A stretch of DNA of 55,937 nucleotides from Candidatus Stahliibacteriota bacterium (GCA_030602565.1 JAUVZL010000011.1:1-55937), one strand, 5' to 3'; shown: positions 8,589-17,696, numbered from the stretch's first letter. Notes: a model not told the origin generated them from the letters alone. Translations and numbers: made by a program.

Positions 8589-11327
8589 CTATCTTATCAC
8601 TGCTATCTTTACGACATCACTCCCGCCACCGCGTGTGACCAGTAAGCAGTAGTACATACCACTTGGAACTTCTTCACCTTCTTCATTAGTACCATCCCAA
8701 ATAAACGCGGCATCGGCAGCTTGCGGATTTGTGTCAGTATAACGACCTGGTAATATCAGCCCTCTGTTTTCAGAGCGAATTAGACGACCAGTGATCGAGT
8801 AGATGCGGAATTCAACACTATTCGATACTTCCAATTGAAATGGGATATAGATATTGCTATGTTCGGTCAAAATAAAGGGGTTTGGGTACGGCGTTAGGAA
8901 CTTAGAACCTCCGAATGTATCAAAGGGCGTTGGCGAAGCGTAGAATGCAGCTAAGGCATCAGGCCAACCATAGCCCATACTGTCCGTTGGCGCACTGGCA
9001 TAGCTTGCAGTTTGAAAAAGGGCACTCTTTACTGAGTCGACATTCCAAGTGGGGTGTCCTTCTAATAAGAGGGCACAAATCCCTGATACCATTGCTGCAG
9101 CTCCAGAGGTTCCACTTGAAGCGAGATAGGAATTAGTAGAATCAGGATGGACAACGATCACCGAATGTGCCAAGCATACGATTTCAGGTTTTAATGAATG
9201 TTCAGCCGTAGTATCATACCCAGATGATTCCCAACGGTTAAATACCGAATCAATACCACCGACCGTAAGTACACCTTGGGCATCACCTGGTATGACAATG
9301 CGCGGTACGCTGAAATTGCCTGACGAGTTGACGATTATCATCCCTCGTTTGGCAGCTTCATTGGCAGCAATAGAGGCTGGTGAAGTATTACCATCGTAAT
9401 CATCGGGCCAGGAATACCCTTCAGTATAGCCCAGTGAGCTATTTACAATATCTGCTCCTTTTGATTCAAACCACTCAAGACCTGCGATCCAGGTGTCTTC
9501 TTCAACTGGGAACTCGTATGAATCATCAGGATTCTCGGTCTTTGCAACTAAAAATTGGACTGCTGGCGCGACGCCAACATAGGTGTCCCGAAGGTATCCG
9601 CCGATCGCGCTGAGCATTTCAGTTCCGTGACGGAGATGGGGATATTCCGGGTCATCAATTGAATAACCGTCAGTAATAGAATCACCGCGCGTGCAATGAA
9701 ATCTGATGATCTTAGAGTTGTCCGTACCTAAGGTAGGTAAATACACGAACTCTGCGGCTAATGAATCCAAATCAGCGAAATTGTTTCCATTATTATATGA
9801 TGTCTTGGAATATATCTTACCCTGTGTTTCCCAAAGCGCGGTGATTGTCTCACCGTTTTTTTGAAGCGATATTTTGCCAAGGGAGTTGAGCATGTCAGAC
9901 AAGTGAATCGGTGTGCTGAATGAACCACCAAAATCATTTGATATACGAAAGGCGAGTCTTGAGAGCGGGCTACTTGATCTATCTTCCCAAAGAAGGAATA
10001 TTGTGTCACCATAGGTGATTGCCTGAGCATTCTTACCAGAACCAATAATGCTTTTTACAAAGGTTGTTTCAGGTACTGAAGAACAGATAAAGTATAGCGA
10101 ATCATCAGGTGTGACGTGGTAAAAAACTCCTATTTTGCCGATACCGGCAACTACTTCAGGTGCGTGGATACGCATTGTTGAAGAACAGGTATCAATGCGT
10201 TCTCCTACGCCTGGGGAAAAACCATTGATATCACCTTTTTTGAGATACAAGTAATTCTGCGTGTGGAACACGATATGAACACTGTCGTCGATTTGTACAG
10301 CCGAAGGTTCACGATATATGTCAGCAACTAGCGTTGTCGGTTGAACGAGCACAGTAGAATCTGAAATGACCAGGTATTTCATGTCATAATATGGCGATAC
10401 CGTGCCGTAGCGATGGCGATAGAATAAAAAAATCGTATCCCGACCACACACGTTCAGGTCATTGACCCATTGATACATATAGTTGTTCGTTAATTTAATA
10501 AGTGGTGACCAGGTAACACCATTATCTGTTGAATATGTGTACAGAACATCGCGGACATTGACATTAAGGTTCATCGTGTCACCAGATAGAAACAGATAGA
10601 GCATTGAACCGTTCCTGTGAAAAAGCATTTGACTGAACACACCTGATTCCTGTGAAATTAGGATGTCATTCATATAAATTCGATCACCTTCAAGAAAATC
10701 GTGTTCTGCCAGCACAACAATATTATCAAGCGCCACATGCTTTCGTCTTAGACCAGTGTCGAGGATACCGACAATCACGCCGGAACCAAAAAAGCCCTGG
10801 CTGTGTAGTTCATCAATATTGAACATATTCAGTTGCTTATAGCTGATGCCAAATACTAATGAATCCAAGACTGTGGTTTCTGTATCCTTTATCCCCTGAT
10901 AAGATGCAACTTTATTTATTTTGTAAACGAAATCAAGGCTGGCAATTCGATCGATATCTTGCTTAAAGATCCAGAAACTTGCGGCATTGAGCCATTTGGA
11001 TTCTTCTATGAGCAACCCACCGAGTGCTTCGACCTCACTTATGTAGTCTCGGTTCAAAGGGACATCACCGTAGTCTATAATGCTACCTTTGCGCAGTCTT
11101 CTTTCATAAGCAGATCTCTCCATATTATTGCTGACTGTTTCTAATATGCGGGCATAGTTATCTTGACCAAAGCCTTTATCAGTGAAAAATATCCAGGCAC
11201 GTACATGATTGTCTTGGTAGCATTCTGGAGCGACTTTACCGGGGAGCGGTGCTCGATAACCGTACATCTCTTTCTGTTGCAGATTGCTGAGACACGTAAG
11301 GCATAAAATAAGCAATATATTAGTCAT
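8589..11327 (-). CDS. Secreted subtilisin-like S8 protease, catalytic domain split by a BNR-type insertion, type IX sorting domain
   Basis: A secreted or surface serine protease. A short signal-like N-terminus (residues 1-16) leads into a propeptide-like region. The catalytic triad is D190 (GILDTG), H567 (RHGTE) and S741 (GTSGAAA), with the oxyanion Asn in VNSSGN (N671). About 360 residues (roughly 201-560) lie between Asp and His where normal subtilisins have ~35. This insertion carries Asp-box/BNR-like strands (YSTDNGVTW, SNDFGGSF) and probably forms a sialidase-like propeller. The C-terminus is a type IX sorting domain: PYPNPF, IYSITGRLIRS, then VPSGMYYCLL. An AAGGAG lies 7 nt upstream of the ATG. 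A 7-bp hairpin (11341-11358) sits just upstream of that site. Confidence 0.9.
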   Translation of the reverse strand: MTNILLILCLTCLSNLQQKEMYGYRAPLPGKVAPECYQDNHVRAWIFFTDKGFGQDNYARILETVSNNMERSAYERRLRKGSIIDYGDVPLNRDYISEVEALGGLLIEESKWLNAASFWIFKQDIDRIASLDFVYKINKVASYQGIKDTETTVLDSLVFGISYKQLNMFNIDELHSQGFFGSGVIVGILDTGLRRKHVALDNIVVLAEHDFLEGDRIYMNDILISQESGVFSQMLFHRNGSMLYLFLSGDTMNLNVNVRDVLYTYSTDNGVTWSPLIKLTNNYMYQWVNDLNVCGRDTIFLFYRHRYGTVSPYYDMKYLVISDSTVLVQPTTLVADIYREPSAVQIDDSVHIVFHTQNYLYLKKGDINGFSPGVGERIDTCSSTMRIHAPEVVAGIGKIGVFYHVTPDDSLYFICSSVPETTFVKSIIGSGKNAQAITYGDTIFLLWEDRSSSPLSRLAFRISNDFGGSFSTPIHLSDMLNSLGKISLQKNGETITALWETQGKIYSKTSYNNGNNFADLDSLAAEFVYLPTLGTDNSKIIRFHCTRGDSITDGYSIDDPEYPHLRHGTEMLSAIGGYLRDTYVGVAPAVQFLVAKTENPDDSYEFPVEEDTWIAGLEWFESKGADIVNSSLGYTEGYSWPDDYDGNTSPASIAANEAAKRGMIIVNSSGNFSVPRIVIPGDAQGVLTVGGIDSVFNRWESSGYDTTAEHSLKPEIVCLAHSVIVVHPDSTNSYLASSGTSGAAAMVSGICALLLEGHPTWNVDSVKSALFQTASYASAPTDSMGYGWPDALAAFYASPTPFDTFGGSKFLTPYPNPFILTEHSNIYIPFQLEVSNSVEFRIYSITGRLIRSENRGLILPGRYTDTNPQAADAAFIWDGTNEEGEEVPSGMYYCLLVTRGGGSDVVKIAVIR

Positions 11328-11671
11328 TATTTCTCCTTTTATTCAGCAAAAGCTGAATACACAGATTCACACAGATAGTGACGCGGATTCATACAGATTT
11401 TTTCTTGTTTTAATCCCAACACTGGTAACTGTTCAATCCTCAATAAAGAGGCGTAGTTGCGCCTGTCTGCGTCTACCTGTGCCGTTGGCACGGCAGACAG
11501 GTGCGACGCACAGGCAGGACATTTATGGCGCATACGACAACACATTAGCAAGCTAATGAACTCGTGCATTATTTTGTACGATAAACCTGTCCCGAGCCAG
11601 TCGAGGGATTTCCTGTTTTATACAGACCCAAGGTAATATATGTTATTATTGGAACGGAATTTAAAGAGATA
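11328..11671. repeat. Non-coding spacer with scattered hairpins
   Basis: I see no supportable gene in this 344-base stretch. It holds ATTCAGC-aaaa-GCTGAAT (11341-11358) and the near-repeat words CAGATTCACACAGAT / GGATTCATACAGAT. Two small hairpins (GTGCC-gtt-GGCAC and GTGC-gac-GCAC) near 11480-11515 are separated by GGCAGACAG, the same design as the larger hairpin arrays. Confidence 0.55.
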
Positions 11672-12160
11672 TTATCCTTGAGAGGAAGCATAGATACTTT
11701 CTATTTCACATATCGCCCAGACTGCTATCGCTTTTCCTTCACCGACTTCGCCCATACCCTCGTTTGTTTTTCCTTTGATGGAAATTGAGTTTTCAGAGAT
11801 CTTTAGGATTGTCGCGATGTTTTTTTTCATGGCATTCACATAGGGCAGGACTTTGGGCGCTTCAGCAATAACAACTGCGTCGATATTCTTAGCAAAAAGT
11901 CCCGAGTTTTCAAGGAATTTACTTGTTTTGGTCAGTATTTCTTTGCCGGATATGTTCTTATATCTATTATCATCCGGCGGGAAGTGCTGGCCGATATCAC
12001 CGAGGTTTGCAGCGCCCAACAATGCGTCGCAAATTGCATGGAGCAGGACATCACCGTCTGAATGGCCTATTAGTCCTTTATCAAAATCGATTTTTACGCC
12101 ACCAAGATATAATTTACGGTTATCCACTAAACGATGAATATCATAGCCAATACCAACCAT
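11672..12160 (-). CDS. ispF: 2-C-methyl-D-erythritol 2,4-cyclodiphosphate synthase
   Basis: Fifth step of the non-mevalonate isoprenoid pathway; forms the cyclic diphosphate and releases CMP. The metal-binding residues are visible: D7 and H9 in GYDIHRL, and H41 in DGDVLLHAICDALLG. IGHSDGD gives the substrate loop, and the C-terminal block KTNEGMGEVGEGKAIAVWA matches the family. At 162 residues it is of normal length. The ATG is only 5 nt downstream of the -10 box, so the mRNA is predicted to be leaderless. Confidence 0.95.
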   Translation of the reverse strand: MVGIGYDIHRLVDNRKLYLGGVKIDFDKGLIGHSDGDVLLHAICDALLGAANLGDIGQHFPPDDNRYKNISGKEILTKTSKFLENSGLFAKNIDAVVIAEAPKVLPYVNAMKKNIATILKISENSISIKGKTNEGMGEVGEGKAIAVWAICEIESIYASSQG

Positions 12161-12165
12161 TTTTT

Positions 12166-12193
12166 ATTTTATCCCTTAATTTTCTCAAGTCAA
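12166..12193 (-). promoter_or_regulatory. Promoter of ispF (leaderless)
   Basis: On the minus strand: TTGACT (12193-12188), 16-bp spacer, TAAAAT (12171-12166), then 5 nt to the ATG at 12160. No Shine-Dalgarno sequence fits between. Confidence 0.75.
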
Positions 12194-12221
12194 GCTTTAA
12201 TATTGCCCGGTTGGAATACCG

Positions 12222-14069
12222 CTAAGTCCTTTGCCTTTTTCCTAGAAGCATAATGTCACGCAAATCTTCAATTTTTCTTGCCTCTAACCACTTCTTGTCA
12301 AAATCATGACGTTGTGCAATCTGAGCAATCGCCATAAGTGCGCGGAGATGGAAATTTCTCATGTCCTGTGTTCCAACTAAGACGAAAACAATATGTACTG
12401 GCTCTGGAGCATCGGGAAAGATGATGCCTTGTTTTGCTCTTACCAATAGCACGTCAAACTTTTTCTTACCACTAATAATGATATGTGGGATAGCAAGACC
12501 AGGTCTCAGCGCGGTGCATGATTGCTTTTCTCTTTCGATGAACAATGCAATAAGACTCTTTGGCTTTAACCCGGTTCTCTGGCTGAGTTTATCGGCAGCG
12601 ATTTTTATGAAGTCATCAAAGTGTATTTTTTCATCAAAATCGAAGATCAATGCATCTTTAACCAATTTATCAAATTCATCTTCAATGATTTCTTCTCGTT
12701 CCTTCACTACTTCTCTTAATTCTTCACGTAAGCTGTCAGTTACGATCTTTCGGTCAGTGATACGTTCAACCACGTACATTAATGCTGATTCTCTGCTAAT
12801 TCTCTGCCGGACATAGAATAAGTACCATAAAACTGCACAAAGAATAAAGATTGCGGTTATTAAAAGAGTATCTTTGCCCATATCGTAGATCAAAAATCCA
12901 TAGCCTATAATTCCTATGATTTGAATATAAGGATAAAGCGGCGAACGAAAGCTCGGCTGGTAATTGTGTAATTTACTCTCCCGCATAATAATTACTGCGA
13001 GATTCGCTGATATGTACAATAGCAATAGCATTGTAGATGCCGCTTCTATCAATACCTTGAGGTTCAAAAACAGAATTATCAATATCATGAAAGCCGAAGT
13101 GGCTAAGATTGCAATGTGTGGTGTTCTAAATCTATTGTTCACTTTTAGGAAGAATTTAGGCATAATATGGTCGCGGCTCATTGCTAAGGGATAGCGAGCT
13201 GCAGACATAATACCGGCGTTCGCAGTTGAAATAAATGCTAACATGGCGGCAATTGCAGTTATGACAACACCGGGAGTACCCCAGAAAGTTTTCGCGCCGT
13301 CTGATATTGGGGTAAGGGAATTCGATAAAGTATCATAGTTAAGTACACCTACCGTGATAAAGGTAACTGCTGCATAGAGTGCTAAAACAACGATAAAAGC
13401 AAGAAACATACCTACTGGCACGTTAATCTTTGGATTTTTAATTTCTTCTGCAACACTTGCAACTTTTGTTAGACCACCAAATGAGATAAAAACAAAACCC
13501 GCGGTTGAGAAAACCGGCAATAATCCATTGGGTGCAAAGGGAGTGAATCTTTCTGGTGTAATGGCCACGAAACCTCTCATAATATACAAGATCAATATAG
13601 CAATGAGGAAGAAGACAAGAAGAATCTGAGTGGTACCTGCTCCTTTTATGCCCAAGAGATTTATTGTCATGAAAATTAAGCACAAGACAATTGCGATGAT
13701 TTTTATCTCGGTCATGCTGAGACCTGGACTAATCAACAAAGCAAATATGCCCATTCCAACAAGCGCAAACGCAGTCTTCAAACTCAAAGAGATCCAGCTT
13801 GCCAAGCCACTTATTGTCCCGGCAGTAAATCCCATGCTTCTTGTTATATAAAAGTAATCACCACCAGCCTTGGGCATGGCGGTGACGAGTTCTGCTTTAC
13901 TGAAGATAGCCGGAATGACTAATATACCGGCGATAATATAGGCAAGGATCATTGCCGGACCGGCTTTGGCAAAGGCAAGCCCGGGGAGAATAAACAGTCC
14001 TGAGCTGATCATTGCTCCGGCTGCAATAGCAAATACGCCTAAGAGTCCAAGTTCTTTTTTAAGTTGCAT
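12222..14069 (-). CDS. APC-family amino acid permease fused to a PTS EIIA-like domain
   Basis: Residues 1 to about 430 are an amino acid-polyamine-organocation transporter with about 12 hydrophobic segments. It opens with the usual APC signature (AIAAGAMISSGLFILPGLAF). A charged linker (about 430-465) leads to a cytoplasmic fructose/nitrogen-type EIIA domain. Its phospho-acceptor motif is RPGLAIPHI with H529, followed by FVLVGTQDMRNFHLRALMAIA. The inference is an amino-acid transporter gated by phosphorylation or by metabolic state. Such permease-EIIA fusions are known, but the substrate cannot be read from sequence. The gene begins 20 nt after the K+ channel stop with no Shine-Dalgarno sequence, so it probably shares that transcript. 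Confidence 0.88.
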   Translation of the reverse strand: MQLKKELGLLGVFAIAAGAMISSGLFILPGLAFAKAGPAMILAYIIAGILVIPAIFSKAELVTAMPKAGGDYFYITRSMGFTAGTISGLASWISLSLKTAFALVGMGIFALLISPGLSMTEIKIIAIVLCLIFMTINLLGIKGAGTTQILLVFFLIAILILYIMRGFVAITPERFTPFAPNGLLPVFSTAGFVFISFGGLTKVASVAEEIKNPKINVPVGMFLAFIVVLALYAAVTFITVGVLNYDTLSNSLTPISDGAKTFWGTPGVVITAIAAMLAFISTANAGIMSAARYPLAMSRDHIMPKFFLKVNNRFRTPHIAILATSAFMILIILFLNLKVLIEAASTMLLLLYISANLAVIIMRESKLHNYQPSFRSPLYPYIQIIGIIGYGFLIYDMGKDTLLITAIFILCAVLWYLFYVRQRISRESALMYVVERITDRKIVTDSLREELREVVKEREEIIEDEFDKLVKDALIFDFDEKIHFDDFIKIAADKLSQRTGLKPKSLIALFIEREKQSCTALRPGLAIPHIIISGKKKFDVLLVRAKQGIIFPDAPEPVHIVFVLVGTQDMRNFHLRALMAIAQIAQRHDFDKKWLEARKIEDLRDIMLLGKRQRT

Positions 14070-14089
14070 ATTTAGACTATTTTAAGTAA

Positions 14090-15091
14090 TTACGAACATA
14101 TTTTCTTGAGTTGTTTAATCTGATCTGATGAACCGAATACAATGAGGATGTCATTTGGATTTATCTTAGTTTCAGAACTCGGGTTAAAGATCAATTTATC
14201 CATATTCGCAGATTTTATCGCGGGGATAATAATACCGATATTTTTTGAAATTTCCGATTCTTTTAATGTTTTTCTAACAATAGAAGAATGTTCTTGAACC
14301 TCGACTTCATCAAGGATAAGATCAAGGTATTCACCCCTGATTATTGTATCCAGAAAAGAAGTGACTGCTGGTCTCAGCGCAGCTGCAGCCAAACGTATAC
14401 CGCCGATCTTTTCAGGAGAAAAAACATAATCTGCCCCAGCTTTTTTTAGCTTGTCAATCGATTCACTTTCAATTACCCGCGCAATAATTCTTAGGTTTGC
14501 ATTTAATGAACGGGCAGATAGGCAGATGTAGAGATTGTCAGCGGTTTTTCCTAATACAGCAAGAACACCTTTTGCTTTTTTAATTTGGGCACTCCTTAGT
14601 ATTTCGTCATCGGTGGCATCGCCAATTATGTAAATTGTATCTGGGAAGTCTTTTAATAACTTATCTAAGATACCTTTATCTTTTTCTATTAATAAGAATG
14701 GTTGTTTTGCACGGATAAATTCATTTACTACATCTTCACCGACTGCTCCATAGCCGCAGATTATAAAATGGCTTTTAATTTTCGCCAACTTTTTCTCCAT
14801 TCTTTGCCTCCTGATAATTTCTCCAAATGTTCCTTCAATAATTGAGGAGAATATTAAACTAATTCCGCCTGTGATTACAACGATTCCACCTAATATCAAA
14901 AATATGGTAAAAATTCTACCTGTTCCTGAAAGCTGTCCGACTTCTTTGAATCCTACTGTCGATATAGTAATAATAGTCATGTAGAGTGCTTCGATGAATG
15001 TCCATCCTTCAATGATCTGATAACCAGCAGTGCCACCAAAAATCACCAGGATGATCAAGACAATTATCAACCCCAGTTTTTGATATATCAT
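14090..15091 (-). CDS. Two-TM potassium channel with RCK (TrkA-N/TrkA-C) domains
   Basis: Two transmembrane helices flank a pore helix and the filter ISTVGFKEV, followed by a Rossmann RCK domain (HFIICGYGAVGEDVVNEF, with IGDATDDE further on) and a TrkA-C-like tail. It should be a ligand-gated K+ channel of the MthK/Kch type. The filter reads TVGFKE rather than the canonical TVGYGD. I chose the ATG at 15091 (333 residues) because a strong promoter ends 7 nt before it. The more upstream in-frame starts lie inside the -10 or -35 box, so the longer frame cannot be translated from that mRNA. Confidence 0.88.
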   Translation of the reverse strand: MIYQKLGLIIVLIILVIFGGTAGYQIIEGWTFIEALYMTIITISTVGFKEVGQLSGTGRIFTIFLILGGIVVITGGISLIFSSIIEGTFGEIIRRQRMEKKLAKIKSHFIICGYGAVGEDVVNEFIRAKQPFLLIEKDKGILDKLLKDFPDTIYIIGDATDDEILRSAQIKKAKGVLAVLGKTADNLYICLSARSLNANLRIIARVIESESIDKLKKAGADYVFSPEKIGGIRLAAAALRPAVTSFLDTIIRGEYLDLILDEVEVQEHSSIVRKTLKESEISKNIGIIIPAIKSANMDKLIFNPSSETKINPNDILIVFGSSDQIKQLKKICS

Positions 15092-15098
15092 ATAATCC

Positions 15099-15127
15099 AT
15101 TATACATATTAATTTAGTATTGGTCAA
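15099..15127 (-). promoter_or_regulatory. Promoter of the K+ channel gene (leaderless)
   Basis: Minus strand TTGACC (15127-15122), 17-bp spacer, TATAAT (15104-15099), then 7 nt to the ATG at 15091. It is the only visible promoter here with a 17-bp instead of a 16-bp spacer. Confidence 0.75.
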
Positions 15128-15209
15128 GCTTGAGTCAATTTTAAAGCTAAATAAGCGCCGAGACCATTGACAAAGCGCAGCGCGTACAGATAACTGTTTT
15201 CAGTGTGAA

Positions 15210-15779
15210 TTACTTTACTCTACCGCAGCACTTTTTGTATTTCTTGCCGCTGCCGCATGGGCATGGGTCGTTCCTACCAACCTTGACCTCTGATTTTGCC
15301 TTTTTGACTGCAGTTTTCTTTGTGATCTTGCCTTTTTTGGCTGTTGTCTTTGTTGATATTTGTTTAGATTTTGGCAGCAATTTAAGAAATGCTCGATTGT
15401 TTTTCTTGACTACAGAACTCAATTCAGCACCGTTGTGTATATGACCTTCGTTGTCTAAAAAGATGACGAATTTTGATAATATTTCAACGACATTTTTCCC
15501 TGCTTCTGGTGCAAAGGAGAGCTTATGCGGCGCAAATTCGAGCATAAAGTGTGTTGCGTGTGTGTCATTCAGTTCTCGAATTTCTTTGTGCTGTTCAAAG
15601 AAGAGATAGTCAAGGAAACTCTTTGTAACATACTCAGCATTAGTTTTATAGAGTGCGCCTTTTGATTTTACTGCCTTCGAGTTCAAAAAGTCCCGGCTTA
15701 CAGCATTGGTAAAATGAACCAGTCTTTTGTCGCGTTGCCTTTCTTCACTTTGTTTTTTCTGTATGTCAGCTATACCCAT
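15210..15779 (-). CDS. SEC-C motif protein
   Basis: A 189-residue cytoplasmic protein ending in a textbook SEC-C zinc motif ([19 protein letters not shown]), as at the C-terminus of SecA. That motif is joined to the body by a Lys/Thr-rich linker (about residues 140-165). The N-terminal ~135 residues match nothing I recognise and show no SecA ATPase motifs. SEC-C tails typically bind Zn2+ and ribosomal or SecB-like partners, so a translation- or secretion-associated role is possible but unproven. The predicted mRNA is leaderless. Confidence 0.8.
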   Translation of the reverse strand: MGIADIQKKQSEERQRDKRLVHFTNAVSRDFLNSKAVKSKGALYKTNAEYVTKSFLDYLFFEQHKEIRELNDTHATHFMLEFAPHKLSFAPEAGKNVVEILSKFVIFLDNEGHIHNGAELSSVVKKNNRAFLKLLPKSKQISTKTTAKKGKITKKTAVKKAKSEVKVGRNDPCPCGSGKKYKKCCGRVK

Positions 15780-15785
15780 GAATTT

Positions 15786-15813
15786 ATTATATGCATTGCC
15801 ATGGAAATGTCAA
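15786..15813 (-). promoter_or_regulatory. Promoter of the SEC-C gene (leaderless)
   Basis: Minus strand TTGACA (15813-15808), 16-bp spacer, TATAAT (15791-15786), then 6 nt to the ATG at 15779. Confidence 0.78.
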
Positions 15814-15893
15814 GATAGTAAACATGGAACATAGGTTTGGGCATGTCCGCTTTGGGAGAACGAGGTTCTTCCGAGGAAGCGGGAAATTAAGAT

Positions 15894-16733
15894 CTATTCT
15901 ATCAGCGATTTGCTGAGTGACTTTAGGTTTTTTCTCAAATTTCTGTAAACTTCATTAAACTCAGGTAATTCTATCGTCTGAGTATTAAGGCGTTTTTCCC
16001 AAAGGCTTTTATAGTTACTTTCTTTTCGTGCCAGAATCTTAAGGATGTTGAAATCTGGTATGCTTTTATAAAGCCCTTTTGCTTTTATATTAGCTGCTGA
16101 ATATTCATATTCTAAGCAGTTGTTAGAAACTAAATACCATAAATCATATATATCTCTTGGTTCATTTCTACTTGCATCCAAAATACTTAGAAATTTTTCC
16201 ACAAATATTTCTTCCAACGGGTATACCTTTATTTCTGCATTTTCAGGTATGTCGTTATATTCATCGTATTCGCGTAAGAGTGTTTTCATGATAGGTTCAT
16301 GAATGATTTTTTCACGTATAGTGATGTCTACTTTGATTATTCCTTTCGATATATCAGCACCTAAAGGACCTGCAAAGTTAATATAGAAAACGTAGCTGTT
16401 TGTATGTATATCCTTCCTTTTTACTGCCAATCCGATATTGGATAACTCTGAGACAATATCAAATACATTCCGTAACATTTTTTCAATCTCCTCTATTGAA
16501 ATGTCAGTTAAGGGAGTGAAATCCAAATCTTCTGAAAACCTATAGTTAGGGAAGTAGATTTTTTTTAATGCTGTTCCTCCCTTGAAACATAAGGTGTTTG
16601 TCATCTTTGATTTGGTGATCCCTATTAGAACCCACGAGAGCACGTAATTCTTTTCAAGTGATTTCACTGAAATAGTTTTGGTCCCTTTTTTTAATCTTGA
16701 CTCCAGCCTAAAAAGATTTCGTGCTTCTATCAT
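15894..16733 (-). CDS. abiEii: AbiEii-type nucleotidyltransferase toxin
   Basis: Toxin of a type IV/AbiE-like toxin-antitoxin pair; family members are nucleotidyltransferases that modify tRNA acceptor ends and can abort phage infection. The motif CFKGGTALKKIYF is followed by YRFSEDLDFTPL, the GG(T) and DxD nucleotidyltransferase signature (about residues 50-80). Downstream DIYDLWYLVSNN matches the family's second conserved block. Length (279 aa) is normal. The ATG directly abuts the antitoxin stop (TAAATG), so the pair is translationally coupled with the antitoxin first. Confidence 0.9.
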   Translation of the reverse strand: MIEARNLFRLESRLKKGTKTISVKSLEKNYVLSWVLIGITKSKMTNTLCFKGGTALKKIYFPNYRFSEDLDFTPLTDISIEEIEKMLRNVFDIVSELSNIGLAVKRKDIHTNSYVFYINFAGPLGADISKGIIKVDITIREKIIHEPIMKTLLREYDEYNDIPENAEIKVYPLEEIFVEKFLSILDASRNEPRDIYDLWYLVSNNCLEYEYSAANIKAKGLYKSIPDFNILKILARKESNYKSLWEKRLNTQTIELPEFNEVYRNLRKNLKSLSKSLIE

Positions 16734-17561
16734 TTACGTTGTTATACTTTTCCTTATTTCTTCCGGACTAATATTCGCGATTATCTTCCATGAGTTCTTA
16801 TACGTTTTTTCAGTTGATAATAGCGGATCTAAAACATAGTATTTATTATTTGTTTTTTCTCTTAGACCTATTAAGGATTTTTCGTTCAGTAGATTAAGAC
16901 TTTCTAAGATATAACCCAATCTCTTGATTACAATATTTCTGCTGAATTTCAGCACATATCCAAGGAGTTTATCATAATCAACTGTATCTTTTTGTATCCA
17001 CATCCCTTTTGCTATTTCCAGAAGACCGCCACAATACTTGGGTTGGTATAAGCAGTCAGTAATGGTTCTTTCTAAATCACTAACTCTTACCTGCTCAGAT
17101 CTTGTAGCCCAATGATTAGTAATTCCCCAGATCGATTTTGCATTGATATATATAAATTCGAAAGCTATATTCCCCACAATCCTTTTTTTCCTATATTCTT
17201 GCTTAGGAGTAGTAATGAGCACTTTCGTAATAGGATGGGTAGTCATATTATGTATATCCATTGCACTATAATAAGAGATATAGTAATCAGGACTCTTGGT
17301 AATTTCTCTCGCAGCAATATACCAATTGCCAATGTAATCAGTATTATCTCCGAGTTCTTGTGGAATAATGATATATTTACCAGGCTTCAAACGTGCGATT
17401 ATCTCTCGTTTAATTAGGTCGTGGATAAGTTTTCTCGCATTATTACTTGCGAGGTCAGTTGTTTGTAGTACATCTTCAACGCCAAATAACGTCTTGTTTT
17501 GTTCATAAAGAGCTGTTATCAATTTAGCACTTAGCGGGCCCAGTGTTTTTGCTTTGTTCAT
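16734..17561 (-). CDS. abiEi: AbiEi-type antitoxin / autorepressor
   Basis: Antitoxin partner of the AbiEii gene. The N-terminal ~70 residues form a winged helix (LQTTDLASNNARKLIHDLIK, then GKYIIIP). The rest carries AbiEi-family blocks, including YYISYYSAMDIHNMTT and RVSDLERTITDCLYQPKYCGG. Family members repress their own operon by binding inverted repeats. Here a perfect 6+5+6 bp palindrome lies over the predicted transcription start. An AGGAGGT precedes the ATG. Confidence 0.9.
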   Translation of the reverse strand: MNKAKTLGPLSAKLITALYEQNKTLFGVEDVLQTTDLASNNARKLIHDLIKREIIARLKPGKYIIIPQELGDNTDYIGNWYIAAREITKSPDYYISYYSAMDIHNMTTHPITKVLITTPKQEYRKKRIVGNIAFEFIYINAKSIWGITNHWATRSEQVRVSDLERTITDCLYQPKYCGGLLEIAKGMWIQKDTVDYDKLLGYVLKFSRNIVIKRLGYILESLNLLNEKSLIGLREKTNNKYYVLDPLLSTEKTYKNSWKIIANISPEEIRKSITT

Positions 17562-17583
17562 TTCTACCTCCTGTACTCAATTA

Positions 17584-17600
17584 GTTACCTACCAGGTAAC
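17584..17600. promoter_or_regulatory. Probable AbiEi operator
   Basis: Perfect inverted repeat GTTACC-TACCA-GGTAAC, placed directly downstream of the AbiE -10 box, so it covers the expected transcription start. Position and symmetry fit autorepression by the first gene. Confidence 0.7.
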
Positions 17601-17628
17601 ATTTTACATAAATAAGGTAGTTTGTCAA
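17601..17628 (-). promoter_or_regulatory. Promoter of the AbiE operon
   Basis: Minus strand TTGACA (17628-17623), 16-bp spacer, TAAAAT (17606-17601). Unlike several neighbours it has a real leader, with AGGAGG before the ATG at 17561. Confidence 0.75.
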
Positions 17629-17663
17629 GGGTTTGGCGAACAACGATGCCTTTTCCTTAGTTA

Positions 17664-17691
17664 TTGATTTTTGCTTTTTTTTCACTATCAT
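17664..17691 (+). promoter_or_regulatory. Promoter of mnmG (leaderless)
   Basis: TTGATT (17664-17669), 16-bp spacer, TATCAT (17686-17691), then 5 nt to the ATG at 17697. The in-frame TTG at 17664 is the -35 box itself and cannot be the start codon. Confidence 0.72.
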
Positions 17692-17696
17692 ATACC

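Noticed and set aside
11339-11569. Short ORFs upstream of the S8 protease gene
   Set aside because: They cover hairpins and repeat words on both strands, with no ribosome-binding site and no recognisable protein features.
17664-17696. TTG at 17664 as the mnmG start
   Set aside because: This TTG is part of the -35 box; the ATG at 17697 is 5 nt from the -10 and begins the conserved N-terminus.
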